64,000 nt of DNA. Origin: Candidatus Accumulibacter sp. ACC003 (GTDB taxonomy: Bacteria > Pseudomonadota > Gammaproteobacteria > Burkholderiales > Rhodocyclaceae). Positions 35,239-45,379 of this stretch are shown here, one piece after another (position 1 is the stretch's first letter; each line of letters starts with the position of its first letter). A model generated the notes under the pieces. It made no database searches. It was given only the letters and a program-made list of their open reading frames with translations, and was not told the origin of the DNA. The translations under genes and the position numbers were made by a program. Where the stretch lies: contig NZ_CAJQTX010000007.1 in NCBI RefSeq assembly GCF_907163085.1, positions 496,001 to 560,000 of the forward strand, in the 5' to 3' direction.

Positions 35239-38035
35239 ATGGGCGCTTCAAACAGAACCACAGAGGGCGTTCGAGCTGGCCAGGCGGTGACCAACAATTT
35301 CCCGAGCCCACGAGAGCTGATGCGCTCAAGGCATCCCGACCTATTCTCGGACAGTGTCGTTGAGGAGCGTCCTATCCTTGCGCGACCTGTCTTTGAATAT
35401 CACCTAGAAACCTTGACCGCTCGAAAGGAGGAGTATCAGTTCGAGCATTTCTGCCGGCTGATCGCCGAGAAAGAGATTTGCCCCAACTTGCGAGTGCAAA
35501 CGGGGCCTACGGGCGGGGGCGATAGCAAGGTCGATTCGGAAACGTACCCTGTCGCAAAGGAGATTTCCAACCGCTGGTGGCTCGGTGAGCCTTCGGGCGG
35601 TTCTGAACGCTGGGCATTCGCCTTCAGCGCAAAAAAGGCCTGGAAACCAAAACTCGAAGCTGACGTCGACAATATTCTTTCAACCCAGCGCGACTACAAG
35701 CGAATCTATTTCTTTTCGAACCAATTTGTCAGCGATAAATTGCGGGCCAGTGCCGAGGATGCGCTGGCCAAGAAGGCCGGTATCCCCGTCCACATTGTCG
35801 ACAGAAGCTGGCTTGTCGAGCGCGTCTACGGCCATGGGCACCTGCAGATCGCCATCTCAGCCCTCCAAATCGACGACGCTTCCGCTGAGCGGAAGGCTCG
35901 ACTCGGACCGAACGATACGGAACGCCTGGCGGACCTAGCAGAGCTGGATGCGCAGATATCTGACTCCTCGCGCTACGCGGGTGCGCAGTACCAACTAATC
36001 GAAGATTGTCTTCGCGCCGCGAGGCTCGCGCGTTCGCTCGACAAGCCCCGTCACGAGGTCGAGAGCCGATTTGTTATGGCTGACCGGCTGGCGCAGGAAC
36101 TCGCTATCCCACAGCAGCAGTTGCGCGTTGCCTATCATCGTGCGTGGACGGCTCATTGGTGGTTCGAAGACTACGCTGAATTCCTCCTGTTCTACGAAGA
36201 AGTCGAGCACTTTGCCTTGCAGTCGCAAGAGGCTCACGATCAGGAACGCCTGGTGAACCTGAACCACCTGCTGGTGAGCATCGACGAGCGGGGAGTCCTG
36301 CCCAAGGACAAAACAAGGGTCGATGACAGGCGGGTTGCGCTGGTCAAACACTTGGAGTCTCTTGAAGCGAATACCGCACGTCCGAACAACGCGCTGTACG
36401 CGCGCATGCTCAGGATTGTTGCGCGTCTAACCGACCTCATTCGAGCCCGCGATTTAAGCGCCGTCGGTGGGATTTGGAACGACCTCAAGGCGATTACACA
36501 GGAGTCGACGCAACTCGGGCAGTTTCCATTCGAATCATTGTCATCAATGGTTCATGAAATGAGCAAGATGTTTGATAGCCCCGGGTTTGACAGCCTTTAT
36601 GAAGTGGTCGTTAATGTTGAGCGCCAGCGAATCAGCGATGGCGTAGCCGGGGAGTCGTTTAGAGCCCGTGGTCTTCAAAAGCTAAAAAATGGCAAACCCT
36701 ACGAAGCCATCCGTTGGATTGGTCGCGCGGAAGAACTGTTCGTCAAGGAGGAGTATCAGCGCGAGTTGATCCTGACCCTTGCAGCGGGGAGCTATGCATA
36801 CCAAGAGGCTGGCTTGCTCTGGGCGGCGCGCAACAAACTCCTAGTCGCGATCGAGCGAGCCTTCCGCATGCTGAGTACGGAGGGCGAATTGCCGCTGATC
36901 TCTTACCGTTTGCTGCGGCGCCTGACTTGGATCGAACTGCAACTGGGCCGAATTCCACAGATTCTTCAGTCGCTCGTCTGGACCCGGTATTGCACCAGCT
37001 TGGTGAAACTCGAAGAGGACGACGAAGCCGGCGATAGAAACCACGAGGAGACGATGTTAATGCACGCCGTGTCCGGCATGTATTTCTTGAATGTTCCTTT
37101 CAATCGTTTGTCAGTGCTGGAACAACTGCCAGACGCGCTGCAGAGGCTTGGGCTCGACATTCCTCGGACGGCTGTCCTGTACGCATTGGGACACGAAAAG
37201 CGCGTGAATGAAGAGGATTTTCCAGAGGAGCCCAAGACGTCAGCCGAACTCCGCGATTTCTTCGAGAAATGGCAAGACCAACCAGCACGCCAGGACATGG
37301 CAGCCCAGCCGGTATTGAACGAGGGCTTCAGAACATCGCTTCGTTCGATCATATTGGGCGCCGAGTTCGTCATTGATTGCCCGAATGAACCCGCATCGGT
37401 TGGCGTCGCGGAGTCGCTATTGGGGGCCATGGAAGCATTCCTATCGACCAGCGATGAGGAGGACCTCTTACCCCATGCTGAACGGACGGTAATTCGTCTG
37501 CGTAAGGTCAAGGAACAAGCCACCGGGCCGACCTTTAGCTGGATTGAAGGTGCCCCAGGTGTGCACGCCGAGATACTGACTGGCGAAAACGTCACCTTTG
37601 ATGATGCTGAGGCCCTGATGCAATTTACCGATTTTCTCGGCCAGACATCGGCGGAAGTTGCCGCCCGCTGCTTCATCATCCGCTCCCCCATGGAGTGGAT
37701 GACTCGAGTCGCAGGGGACGAGCGCGGCCTCGCGCGTGCCACCATGCTTGGCAATGTCCTCGCGATCGGCAGAAACCTGTTTGGAGGCGACGCCAAGGTA
37801 CGCCTGACTGACTGGATCGATGCCGACGACAAGTATTACGACTGCCTGCGGGATCAGTACTGGCGGCCCCCAACGCCGGCAGCGGCGGGTTCTTCGCCCC
37901 AAGGGCCTGCCAAGCGAGGTGAAGGGCCACCGCCGAAGGAGCTGTTTGATACATCTCAGCGAAAGCACTCCGAGCGACAGGTGCTGTCCCCCATCAATGT
38001 GCCGATCTGGGATCAGGCCGGTTGGGGCGGTACCT
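35239..38035 (+). pseudogene. Predicted endonuclease-helical repeat protein, N-terminal part, interrupted by a transposon
   Basis: The 932 intact codons start at ATG 35239, with GGAG eleven bases upstream. Residues about 55-175 look like a PD-(D/E)XK restriction-endonuclease-like domain: FEHFCRLIAEKEICPNL, then TGPTGGGDSKVDSETYP (residues 88-104), and FAFSAKKAWKPK (127-138), in which D, the acidic residues and K have the order of Mrr-like active sites. Residues about 230-700 are helical and resemble tetratricopeptide-type repeats. Reading past 38035 enters the transposon end and stops at 38068-38070. The missing end is found at 43138-43697. The layout resembles anti-phage effectors with an N-terminal nuclease, but the function is inferred, and no partner gene is obvious. 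Confidence 0.7.
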
Positions 38036-38164
38036 TCAGATTTCCTGATCCCGGCCGGGAATGTAGGTAGAATTCCGGAATTGCACGTGGCACTTTATTT
38101 TGACGGCCATGATTTTCTTATGGCATAAACCAAGCTTCGCTAGGAGTGCAAGGAGGAGCAGACG

Positions 38165-39742
38165 TTGAGGCAATCGTGGCTTCCAGGGTTTCCGGATGGT
38201 GCGCAGAAAGTGGGAGAAGGGTTGGCGATTCTGGAGAAGGATGGCCAAGCGATCTACTTTGTTGGGGGAGACAATTACTTCTCGCACCCCGTAGGAGACG
38301 ACGCTGGCCGCAGGTTCGCTCTGACCAGCCTGATGGAGAACGGGCACGTCAAGGCGGTCGAACTGGAAAGGCCACCGCTGTGCATCCCGCACCGCACGCT
38401 GATGAACTGGGTGGGACAAAGCCGCAAAGCCGGGCCATCGTCTTTCTTTCGACCGGCGGCGGCGAGCCGGCCGCGGATCATGACGCCGGACAAGAGTGCC
38501 GAATGCGCGCGGCTGTTGAGCGAGGGAAAGCGTCCTGCCGAAGTGGCACGGCAGGTGGGCGTCCAGGAGTCGACGCTGCGCAAGGCGATCCGGCGCCAGG
38601 GCGTGCCGCAGTTGGCCGCCTTGCCGCAAGAGGCAGGGGAGTTGGAAGCGGCGAGCACCAAGAGTGAGCGCAGCCGGGCGGATGCGGAAGCCGCCGCGGG
38701 GATGGGCACCGCCTGCACGCGCGCCGACGAGCGGATCCAAACGGCGCTGGGATTGGCGACCGGTGCGACGACGCGCTTCGAAGCGAGCCACGATGTGGCG
38801 ATGGGGGGGCTGTTGGCCGGCTTGCCGGCCTTGTGCGCGAACGGGCTACTGACCGGCCTGGATCGCCATCTCAAGCTGCCCCGGGGATTCTACAGCGCCT
38901 TGCACATCCTTCTCGTCCTCGGCTTCATGGCCCTGGGGCGAATCAAGCGGCCGGAACATCTGCGACAAACCTCGCCCGGAGAACTCGGCAAAGTCATCGG
39001 CCTGGACCGGGTACCGGAAGTCCGCACCCTGCGGGAAAAGGTCCATCTGCTGGCCAAGACGGGTGACCCGGCAGCCTGGATGCGGGATCTCGCGAAGCTC
39101 TGGATGGAAAGCGAGCCAGAAGAAGCGGGTTACCTGTATGTCGATGGTCATGTTCGGGTGTATCACGGCGAGCAGGCCAGGCTGTCGAAGCGCTACGTCT
39201 CGCGCGAACGCCTGTGCCTGCGGGGCACCACCGACTACTGGGTTAACGATGCCCTGGGTCGCCCGTTCTTTGTGGTTTCGCAGCCGCTCAATGACGGACT
39301 CGCCGAGACCCTGCTCAAGGACATCGTCCCCCAACTGCTGGAGATTGTCCCGGGACAGCCGACGCCGGCCGAACTGGACGCCGACCCGACCCTGCACCGG
39401 TTTGTCATGGTCTTCGATCGGGAAGGGGCCACCCAGAGTCTCCTCGGCAGACTCTGGAAACAGCGCATCGGCGCACTGACCTACCGCAAGAACGTCAAGG
39501 ACCTCTGGTCCGAAGAGGTGTTTCAGGAACAGGAAGTCCATCTGCCGGCAGGCGGCAGCACCGGGATGAAACTCGCCATGCGCGAAACCCGACTCGGCAC
39601 AGGCGATGGCAGCCTGGCCGTGAGCGAAGTTCGTCGGCTGACCCAGACGGGACATCAAACAGCCGTGATCACGACCGCCCGGCAACTCGGAAACACCACC
39701 ATCGCTGGGCGGATGTTCGCCCGTTGGTGCCAGGAAAACTAC
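38165..39742 (+). pseudogene. Large DDE-type transposase, N-terminal part, interrupted by an IS66-type element
   Basis: These 526 codons begin at TTG 38165, with AAGGAGGAG eight to sixteen bases upstream. A helix-turn-helix region reads AEVARQVGVQESTLRKAIRR. The catalytic domain has LYVDGHVRVYHG (first Asp) and VMVFDREGATQSLLG (second Asp). The chain breaks after FARWCQENY, where the IS66-type element begins, and resumes at 42467. Joined, it gives about 736 residues. I recognise it as a large bacterial transposase-like family but cannot name the IS family. Confidence 0.75.
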
Positions 39743-39791
39743 GTAAGTATTCGGCCAACCCGTAGCGCGCCAGCGCCATTGCCGAGGCGGG

Positions 39792-40649
39792 TTAGCGGCA
39801 GAGGACTGATCGGAAGGCTCTGTGAAGGGGGTAGAGCCAGATGTCCTTGATCGGGAGGATGGACTTGCTGGTGGGGCATTTCTTGCCTCGCCCGGCGGTT
39901 TGACCGACCTTGATCCAGTTGGCGGCCTGGTAGCAGGTGCCGCGATGGCGGGGCGTCTCGACGAAGGTTTCGAGCAGTACGGGGCGGTAGCCGTAGCGCG
40001 CCAGCCAGTCCTTGGGCAGTTGCCGCTGCATAAGCGAGAGGATCTTGGAGGCCAGGCCCTTGCACTGGATCCAGGGCAGGATCAGAAAGCGGGCATTGTT
40101 CACCACCAGTTGCAGGTTCCTTTGTCGCTGCTCATCGTGCCAACCGATGAATTGCTCGCGCGCGGCGAGTTTCCAGGCGCTGGCGCCGAAGCTGAGCAAG
40201 GCGACCAGGGTCTCGCCGGCGAAGACGAAGTAGCGGCTCTGACTGCCCGCCATGGGCGTGTGGCCGAGATAGTGGTAGCGGGCGATGTACTCGTTCCACA
40301 GACGCGAGTTCGCCGAACCGACGACCTGATGCAGACGCAGCGGCGGCAGTTCATGCACCGGCTGAGTGAGCAACGGTTGTGGATCGGTGGCGTGAGTAGG
40401 CAGATACTCGGGTTGGCGAGGAGCGGCCCGTCGTGCCGCCGGCAGGGTGAGCAGGCCGTCGGCCTGCATACGCAGCATGGCCACCCGGCAGGTCATATCC
40501 TTCAGCTCGCCATTGGGCTTACGCCAGTCGAAGAGCTCACACACCTGGCGCGACAGTTGCGCGCGGCTGCTGCCAGGATGGGCTTCGATCAGGCGGCAGA
40601 GGGCCTGCAGTTCGTCGTCGGTAAAGTGACGCCCGCAATAAGGCTTCAC
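39792..40649 (-). CDS. DUF4338 (DruA-like) protein, IS66-element passenger, copy 1
   Basis: 285 residues starting with GTG at 40647-40649, inside the tnpC stop (GTGA), so translation is coupled. An N-terminal winged-helix-like part (FTDDELQALCRLIEAHPGSS, RAQLSRQVCELFDW) is followed by the DUF4338 core: YHYLGHTPMAGSQSRYFVF, EQFIGWHDEQRQRNL, VVNNARFLILPWIQ, LASKILSLM, LLETFVETPRHRGTCYQAA and VGQTAGRGK. The core motifs match the protein at 2519-3424 although gene order and partner transposase differ. DruA of Druantia defines the family. A role in transposition, target choice or element protection is possible but unproven. Confidence 0.85.
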   Translation of the reverse strand: MKPYCGRHFTDDELQALCRLIEAHPGSSRAQLSRQVCELFDWRKPNGELKDMTCRVAMLRMQADGLLTLPAARRAAPRQPEYLPTHATDPQPLLTQPVHELPPLRLHQVVGSANSRLWNEYIARYHYLGHTPMAGSQSRYFVFAGETLVALLSFGASAWKLAAREQFIGWHDEQRQRNLQLVVNNARFLILPWIQCKGLASKILSLMQRQLPKDWLARYGYRPVLLETFVETPRHRGTCYQAANWIKVGQTAGRGKKCPTSKSILPIKDIWLYPLHRAFRSVLCR

Positions 40650-42346
40650 GAGCTATCGATGGGACGGCTCTGATCGACCGGGATGCCACGCATCTGAGCC
40701 AGTCGATCGGTCGCCATCGCCCAGGGCAGAAAGGCACTCAAGTCCGTCGGCGGCAGGTTGCCGTTGGCGGCGCAGGCCTCCAGATACGCCGTCAGCCAGG
40801 TGCGCGGGTTGATTCCCCACAAGCGCAGCGTCAGCAGCAAGCTGAACATCGTCGCGGCGAGTGCGCCGGACCAGAGACTGCCCGACCCATAGAAGTTCTT
40901 GCGTGCGACCACCGGCGTGCGCTGTGCGCGCTCGGCGGCATTATTGTCCATCGCCACCTCGGGGCGGTCGACAAAGACGGTCAGGCCGGACCAATGTTTG
41001 CGCATGCTTCGCAGCACCTTGCTCGCCGGCATTTTGAGCGCCGGGTTCGCCAGTTCGCTTTCCCGTTGACTGGCCATTTGCGTGATCGCCTGCCGCAAGG
41101 CGCGGTCGCGTTCGGCCCACTGTACTGGGTCGCTACGGACTTCCAGGCGCCGTCCATTCAAGTGGTAGAGCTGAGCGATCTGCTCGACCCAGGCCAGTGC
41201 CCAGTCCGCGAGCTCCGGATGGGCGTTGGCCAGTTCCAGGAAATCACGCCGCTGATGTGCCCAGCAGAAAGCCAGAATGAAGTGGTCAAGGACTCGCGCG
41301 AGCTTCTTGTAGGCCGAATAGCGATCACAGATGATGACTCCTCCGGCGCTACCGGAGAGCTCCCGGATCGGCACCGCCGCCGAGCGGCTCGGGTCGAGCA
41401 CGAAGTGGATGACCGATGGGCCGTGGAACACCCAGAAATACCAGCGATGTCCGACCTTCCCTTCGGTCTCGGCAAAGACCCGCCAGCGGGTCTCGTCTGC
41501 GTGCCACTGTTTCTCGCTGCGTAGTTGGCCAAGCAGTGCTTCTTCAAGCGGCTCGAACAGCGGTGCCAAGGCACGCAGTCCGCCGGCCACCGTTCCTGCC
41601 GAGAGCGTCAGTCCGTGGTCGGACAAGTCTCGCAGAAGCCGATGCGTCGGCTGGCCGTACAAGAACTTCGACAGCAGCAGGTGCACCCAGATCGACACGC
41701 CGTACTTTCCACGCGGGATCAATCGTGCCGGCGGTGGCGCGGTCAGAATACCCCGCGCGCCCGAACACTGACAGGTCCGCCGGTAGCGCCGCCGGCAGAT
41801 CTTCCGGCGGTAGGCCTTGACCTCGATCTCGAGGACTTCACTGTCTTCCGTGCCGGGAAAGTCGACGTAGCCCAGACCACAGTCCGGGCAATGCGGGCAG
41901 TCGATGTCGATGACCTCGATCTGCGTCGGCAAGTGACTTTCCGGGTTCCGCCCGTGACCCGCTGCTCCCGGTTGCTGACCTCGAGCTCGCGACGATTTTT
42001 GGTCCGCCGCCGGGTTCTTCTCGGCTCCCGAAGAGCGTTCTGACTTGCGACCAAACAGGCGTTTTTGCAGATCGCGGATCTTGCCCTTGGCCTGCTCCAG
42101 TTCGCTGCGCAAGGCCGCCTCGCGCGCCGCCGCTTGCGCCATTTCCACCCGATGAGCTGCCTCCGATTGCGCCAACCGAACCAGCGCTTGTCGATGTTGG
42201 CTCCGCCAGAAGCTGGCCTCCCAACGGAGCTTGATTTCCTGCTCCTTGGTTAGCGTCACCAACACCTCGGCGAACGGCGCCACTTGGCGGTGACTTGCCG
42301 CCGATCCTCCGCCAATGATGTCCGCACCCGTGTCCATGCGCCGCAT
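40646..42346 (-). CDS. tnpC: IS66-family transposase TnpC, copy 1
   Basis: 566 residues. The N-terminus is a coiled coil rich in Ala/Arg/Glu (AAREAALRSELEQAKGKIRD) ending in LFGRKSERS, then a zinc finger (IDCPHCPDCGLGYVDFPG). The DDE core has KQWHADETRWRVF, IICDRYSAYKKLARV and FCWAHQRRDF, and the IS66 C-terminal domain reads VAMDNNAAERAQRTPVVARK. The protein should cut and join the element's ends. The start is placed at ATG 42346 (MRRMD); a second ATG three codons on is possible. Full-length and apparently intact. Confidence 0.93.
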   Translation of the reverse strand: MRRMDTGADIIGGGSAASHRQVAPFAEVLVTLTKEQEIKLRWEASFWRSQHRQALVRLAQSEAAHRVEMAQAAAREAALRSELEQAKGKIRDLQKRLFGRKSERSSGAEKNPAADQKSSRARGQQPGAAGHGRNPESHLPTQIEVIDIDCPHCPDCGLGYVDFPGTEDSEVLEIEVKAYRRKICRRRYRRTCQCSGARGILTAPPPARLIPRGKYGVSIWVHLLLSKFLYGQPTHRLLRDLSDHGLTLSAGTVAGGLRALAPLFEPLEEALLGQLRSEKQWHADETRWRVFAETEGKVGHRWYFWVFHGPSVIHFVLDPSRSAAVPIRELSGSAGGVIICDRYSAYKKLARVLDHFILAFCWAHQRRDFLELANAHPELADWALAWVEQIAQLYHLNGRRLEVRSDPVQWAERDRALRQAITQMASQRESELANPALKMPASKVLRSMRKHWSGLTVFVDRPEVAMDNNAAERAQRTPVVARKNFYGSGSLWSGALAATMFSLLLTLRLWGINPRTWLTAYLEACAANGNLPPTDLSAFLPWAMATDRLAQMRGIPVDQSRPIDSS

Positions 42347-42466
42347 GGTGCCGGATTTCCGCTGCTGTGTCCAGTCCAGATTTCCGGTCTACCCGCCAAT
42401 CGCTGACTGAACCACGCCGACCAAAAAAGCGGGGGCTACGGGTTCACCGAATACTTACAAAACTAC

Positions 42467-43099
42467 TTCGCGTACATGATGGAACATTATGATATTGATG
42501 GGCTTATCGAGTACGGAGACGAATCTCTTCCCGGCACTCACCAGGTCGTTAACCCCCGCTGGCGGGAACTCGACAAGGCCGTCAGGCAAACCCGCCAGAG
42601 CGAAAGAAAACTGCAGGCCGCAATCGCCAGGACGGCCTTGAACGACGGCGGCGAAATCCAGAAAAACGCCGAGTCTGTCGAAGCACTGCAGGCCGTTCAG
42701 GAGGAGCTCAAGCGACTTTGCGCGGCGCGCAAGGCAAGCCCCCGAAAGGTGACGATCGACAGTCTGCCCGAGGCCGAGCGACCGACCCAACTGCCGCCGC
42801 TGAACAAGATGCTCTGCGATACCGTGAAAATAGTCGCCTACCGGGCCGAGACCGCCATGGTGGCGCTATTGCGCCGCCACTTGAAGAAGGAGGACGACGC
42901 ACGTGCGCTCATTCGCGAATTGTTCGTTTCTTCCGCTGACATCGAACCGAACGCGCTAGCCAACACCCTGACCATCAAAATTCACCGGATAGCCAGCCCA
43001 GCTCATGATCGCGCTATCGCCGCGCTCCTCGAGGAACTCACCCTGCAAGATTTTCCGCATCCGGAAACCGGGGCAAGAATGACCTTCACTCTTGTCTGA
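42467..43099 (+). pseudogene. Large DDE-type transposase, C-terminal part
   Basis: These 210 codons continue in frame from the piece ending at 39742 once the IS66-type element and one AAAACTAC copy are removed: the join reads WCQENY then FAYMMEHYDIDGLIEYG. The helix around FAYMMEHYDID should carry the third acidic residue of the DDE triad. The segment ends with FPHPETGARMTFTLV. The right inverted repeat of the outer transposon begins 20 bases later. Confidence 0.75.
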
Positions 43100-43137
43100 A
43101 GTGCCAACCCGGTTTCCTCCGAGATCAGGAAATCTGA

Positions 43138-43697
43138 CCTTGTACGGCTGGCCAGGATCGGCACCACCCTTCATGGGTCTGCTATTCCGAAACATGGAGG
43201 CAGCTACAGAGATTTTTTCTGAATGGAACAACCGGTTTGGGCATGCAGACAAGGACGATGAGCTGCGTATCGCGATCATAACTGGAATCTCGAAGGCGAA
43301 TCCGACCCACTATGCCTTAATCATTGGACCCAATATCGACCGAATCGAGAGGACGCCGGAAATAAGCAAGACTTTTGTTTTGGTGTCGCGCGTTAACCGG
43401 ATGACACCTGAGAGCACCAAGAATCTCGATGCTTTCCTGAAGGAGTTCGACAAATACGGCGCCTATTACCTAATGCCGGTCAAGCTGCCTGACAAGCCTG
43501 ACGAAGTACCCCATCTGGAGTCCAAGCACCATTTGCTCAAGGGGCATATCCATATCCGTCCTGCTTGGCAAATCGGCGAACACGATTTCGACATGGTGGC
43601 ATTGGACGTAGACGAAGTCCCAGTCATTCCCGACGGGATCACTGACGCGCCGGTGCTCAAAGCGATGGCGCGAAAGCGGGAGCGGTCAGGCAAGTAG
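43138..43697 (+). pseudogene. Predicted endonuclease-helical repeat protein, C-terminal part
   Basis: These 185 codons, from the codon TTG completed across the junction, restore the C-terminus of the gene starting at 35239: WGGT then LYGWPGSAPPFMGLLFRN, AATEIFSEWNNRFG, and KANPTHYALIIG. The domain is well formed, with alternating strands and helices and no stop before 43695-43697, which supports recent disruption. An ATG at 43092 lies inside the transposon end and is not the natural start. The domain family is not known to me. Confidence 0.7.
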
Positions 43698-43904
43698 GGT
43701 AGTACCCAAACGTGCATCGGCATTCACGAGACTGCGATACAGCAACAAGGGCGCGTTCTCAGGTTGGCGCCACCCGGGCGAGACGCTCACTCTTGATCAA
43801 TAGTTCGTGTTCGCTCAATCCGCAGGTCGAGCCGATGCTGGCGCTGCGCCGGGCGCCGGGCGCCGGGCTCCGGGCTCCGAGCTCAGGCCAAGGTCCTGGG
43901 CCCT

Positions 43905-44170
43905 ACTGAGAGTCTGATCGCCGAATCGGGCCTCGGCAGCAAGAAAAACATCCAGGTGCGCAAGGCAGCCAGCATCGAACGGTTGATTGCACTGACTCGT
44001 AACGAGCACCATCCGGACTCGCTGGAGCGGCACAGCTGCCGGAGAGTGCAACACCCGTGTAGGTCCTGTCTGTCGCATCGCTTGGAGGCGCAAGCGGGAC
44101 GAGTGCTATACGCCTCGCGCAAGCAGGCGGTTGAGCCGGTCTTTGGTATCATCAACTTGTTCATCGATTT
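43905..44170 (+). pseudogene. IS1182-family transposase, C-terminal remnant
   Basis: The plus strand reads ESLIAESGLGSKKNIQ, ASIERLIALTRNEHHPDSLE and HRLEAQAGRVLYASRKQAVE, then PVFGIIN. This order matches IS1182/IS5-like transposases, where AGR-LYA-RKQTVEPVFGIIK contains the catalytic Glu. The sequence before and after is lost. It lies directly behind the nuclease-like gene. Confidence 0.65.
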
Positions 44171-44579
44171 TTCCGGTTCGCGCTACACGGTTTGAAAAAA
44201 GCTACGACGGAGTGGACGGTGATCTGCTTGGCGTGAACTTGAAGCGCATGGCCAAATCGAGCCTTCAGTAGGGAAGAACGACGGGGGAATCACCGAAAAA
44301 GCTAGCGAACCCGACGAAAGCTGGCCGCCGTATTCGACAACCTGAAAGCTGATCGTTTTCCCTAGGCCAACTCCAACAGGCTGCCAACCGCCGGATGCCC
44401 GCCGCACGTTCAGCGCCTGCCGGCCGGCAGCTTTATGATCAGCAAGCCGCCATTGAGTATGATAAATTCCTCAGGCAGCTTTGGGTCGTCAGCACTCGAT
44501 GATGAATGGCCGCTTCCGGGAAGCGAAGCTTCACTGACCGCTTTCCGGCGACGAAGTCGACGAGAGGTCGGTCGCATCA

Positions 44580-44996
44580 CGACCCCTATGCGCAGTTCAC
44601 AACTATGTGCAGGACGGATAGGGGACCCGAGCGAGATTGAGGCAGGGCAAGGCGCCAGGACAAGGTGCTCAAGAAAAATATGGACATAGTTTCCGCAGCC
44701 GCGCGCACAGCCACGCACTCGGACCAGGCCAACGCTCTGCTCAAGCTGTTCGTTATCGACTTGAAAGCTCAAGCGCAGTTCAGGTCCCGGTACTCTGCGT
44801 CGTCAGGCTTTGGGATAAAAAAGAGAGGACTACGATCCCAGACGCCACAATCTTAAGTTGAAACGAATCTGCCCATGACGCTTTCATGCAATTCCAGCGA
44901 ACGCCAAAACTATGTCCAGCACACCCGTCTGAAAGGCTGCCAGGGCATCGAATGTGGGACCAACTGTGCATAGTTGAGAACTGCGCATAGGGGTCG
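44580..44996. repeat. Inverted-repeat pair, MITE-like
   Basis: Two 28-base segments form an inverted repeat with one mismatch: CGACCCCTATGCGCAGTTC plus ACAACTATG at 44580-44607, and its complement at 44969-44996. They bound 417 bases without a recognisable gene. This looks like a short non-autonomous element or two relic ends. No clear flanking duplication was found. Confidence 0.6.
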
Positions 44997-45022
44997 CTAT
45001 GGAAATCTTTGCATAGCGACCC
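44991..45022. repeat. Perfect 11-bp stem-loop at the right edge of the inverted-repeat pair
   Basis: GGGTCGCTATG and CATAGCGACCC pair exactly around a ten-base loop. The left arm overlaps the end of the 28-base repeat. No T-run follows on the plus strand, so it is not a typical terminator. Confidence 0.7.
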
Positions 45023-45127
45023 GTTGCAGTCATCAGCGCTACAAGGAAGCGGTCGTCCAGCGCAACTGATGAGACGGAGGCGAATAAGCGACTTGCCAAA
45101 TTTTGCCAAGAAGCCTAGTCTGCGTCC

Positions 45128-45379
45128 ATGAGCACAATGAATATTTCCTTGCCCGACAGCCTGAAGTCCTTCGTGGACGAGCAGGTGAGCGAACGTGGCT
45201 ACGGCACCAGTAGTGAGTACGTGCGCGCATTGATCCGCAAGGATCAGGATCGTCAGCACTTGCGTGGTTTGTTGTTGGCCGGCGTAGCTACTGCGCCGAC
45301 GTCGCCGGCTGATGCCGCCTACTTCGAAAGTCTGCGTGGCCGGGTACACAAAGCCGCCAAGTCGGTTTCTCGCGGGTGA
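45128..45379 (+). CDS. parD: ParD-family antitoxin
   Basis: An 83-residue protein with a ribbon-helix-helix N-terminus (NISLPDSLKSFVDEQVSERG, TSSEYVRALIRKD), the usual ParD/CC2985-type start. It should bind its own operator and neutralise the ParE toxin through its C-terminal part. It overlaps parE by four bases (GTGA), standard for such pairs. The 11-bp stem-loop 105 bases upstream may or may not be part of its control. Confidence 0.9.
   Translation: MSTMNISLPDSLKSFVDEQVSERGYGTSSEYVRALIRKDQDRQHLRGLLLAGVATAPTSPADAAYFESLRGRVHKAAKSVSRG

Larger units (their letters stand above)
39743..42458 (-). mobile_element. IS66-type (ISBst12-like) element with DUF4338 passenger, copy 1
   Basis: A 2716-base element. 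The 23-base terminal repeats share GTAAGTATTCGG and AACCCGTAG and differ at two central bases (39743-39765 and, inverted, 42436-42458). The eight bases AAAACTAC stand directly outside both ends (39735-39742 and 42459-42466), the duplication size of the IS66 family. It carries only tnpC and a DUF4338 gene. The absence of tnpA and tnpB fits the ISBst12 subgroup. Precise removal restores the host transposase frame. Confidence 0.95.
38036..43137 (+). mobile_element. Transposon inside the nuclease-like gene, with a nested IS66-type element
   Basis: The ends form a 19-base inverted repeat with one mismatch: TCAGATTTCCTGATCCCGG (38036-38054) at the left, and TCAGATTTCCTGATCTCGG read inward from the right (43119-43137). 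CCT flanks both ends (38033-38035 and 43138-43140), an apparent 3-bp target duplication. Removing the element and one CCT fuses the host gene in frame as GGT ACC TTG TAC, giving G-T-L-Y. Without the nested element it would be about 2.4 kb with one large transposase gene. Confidence 0.85.
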
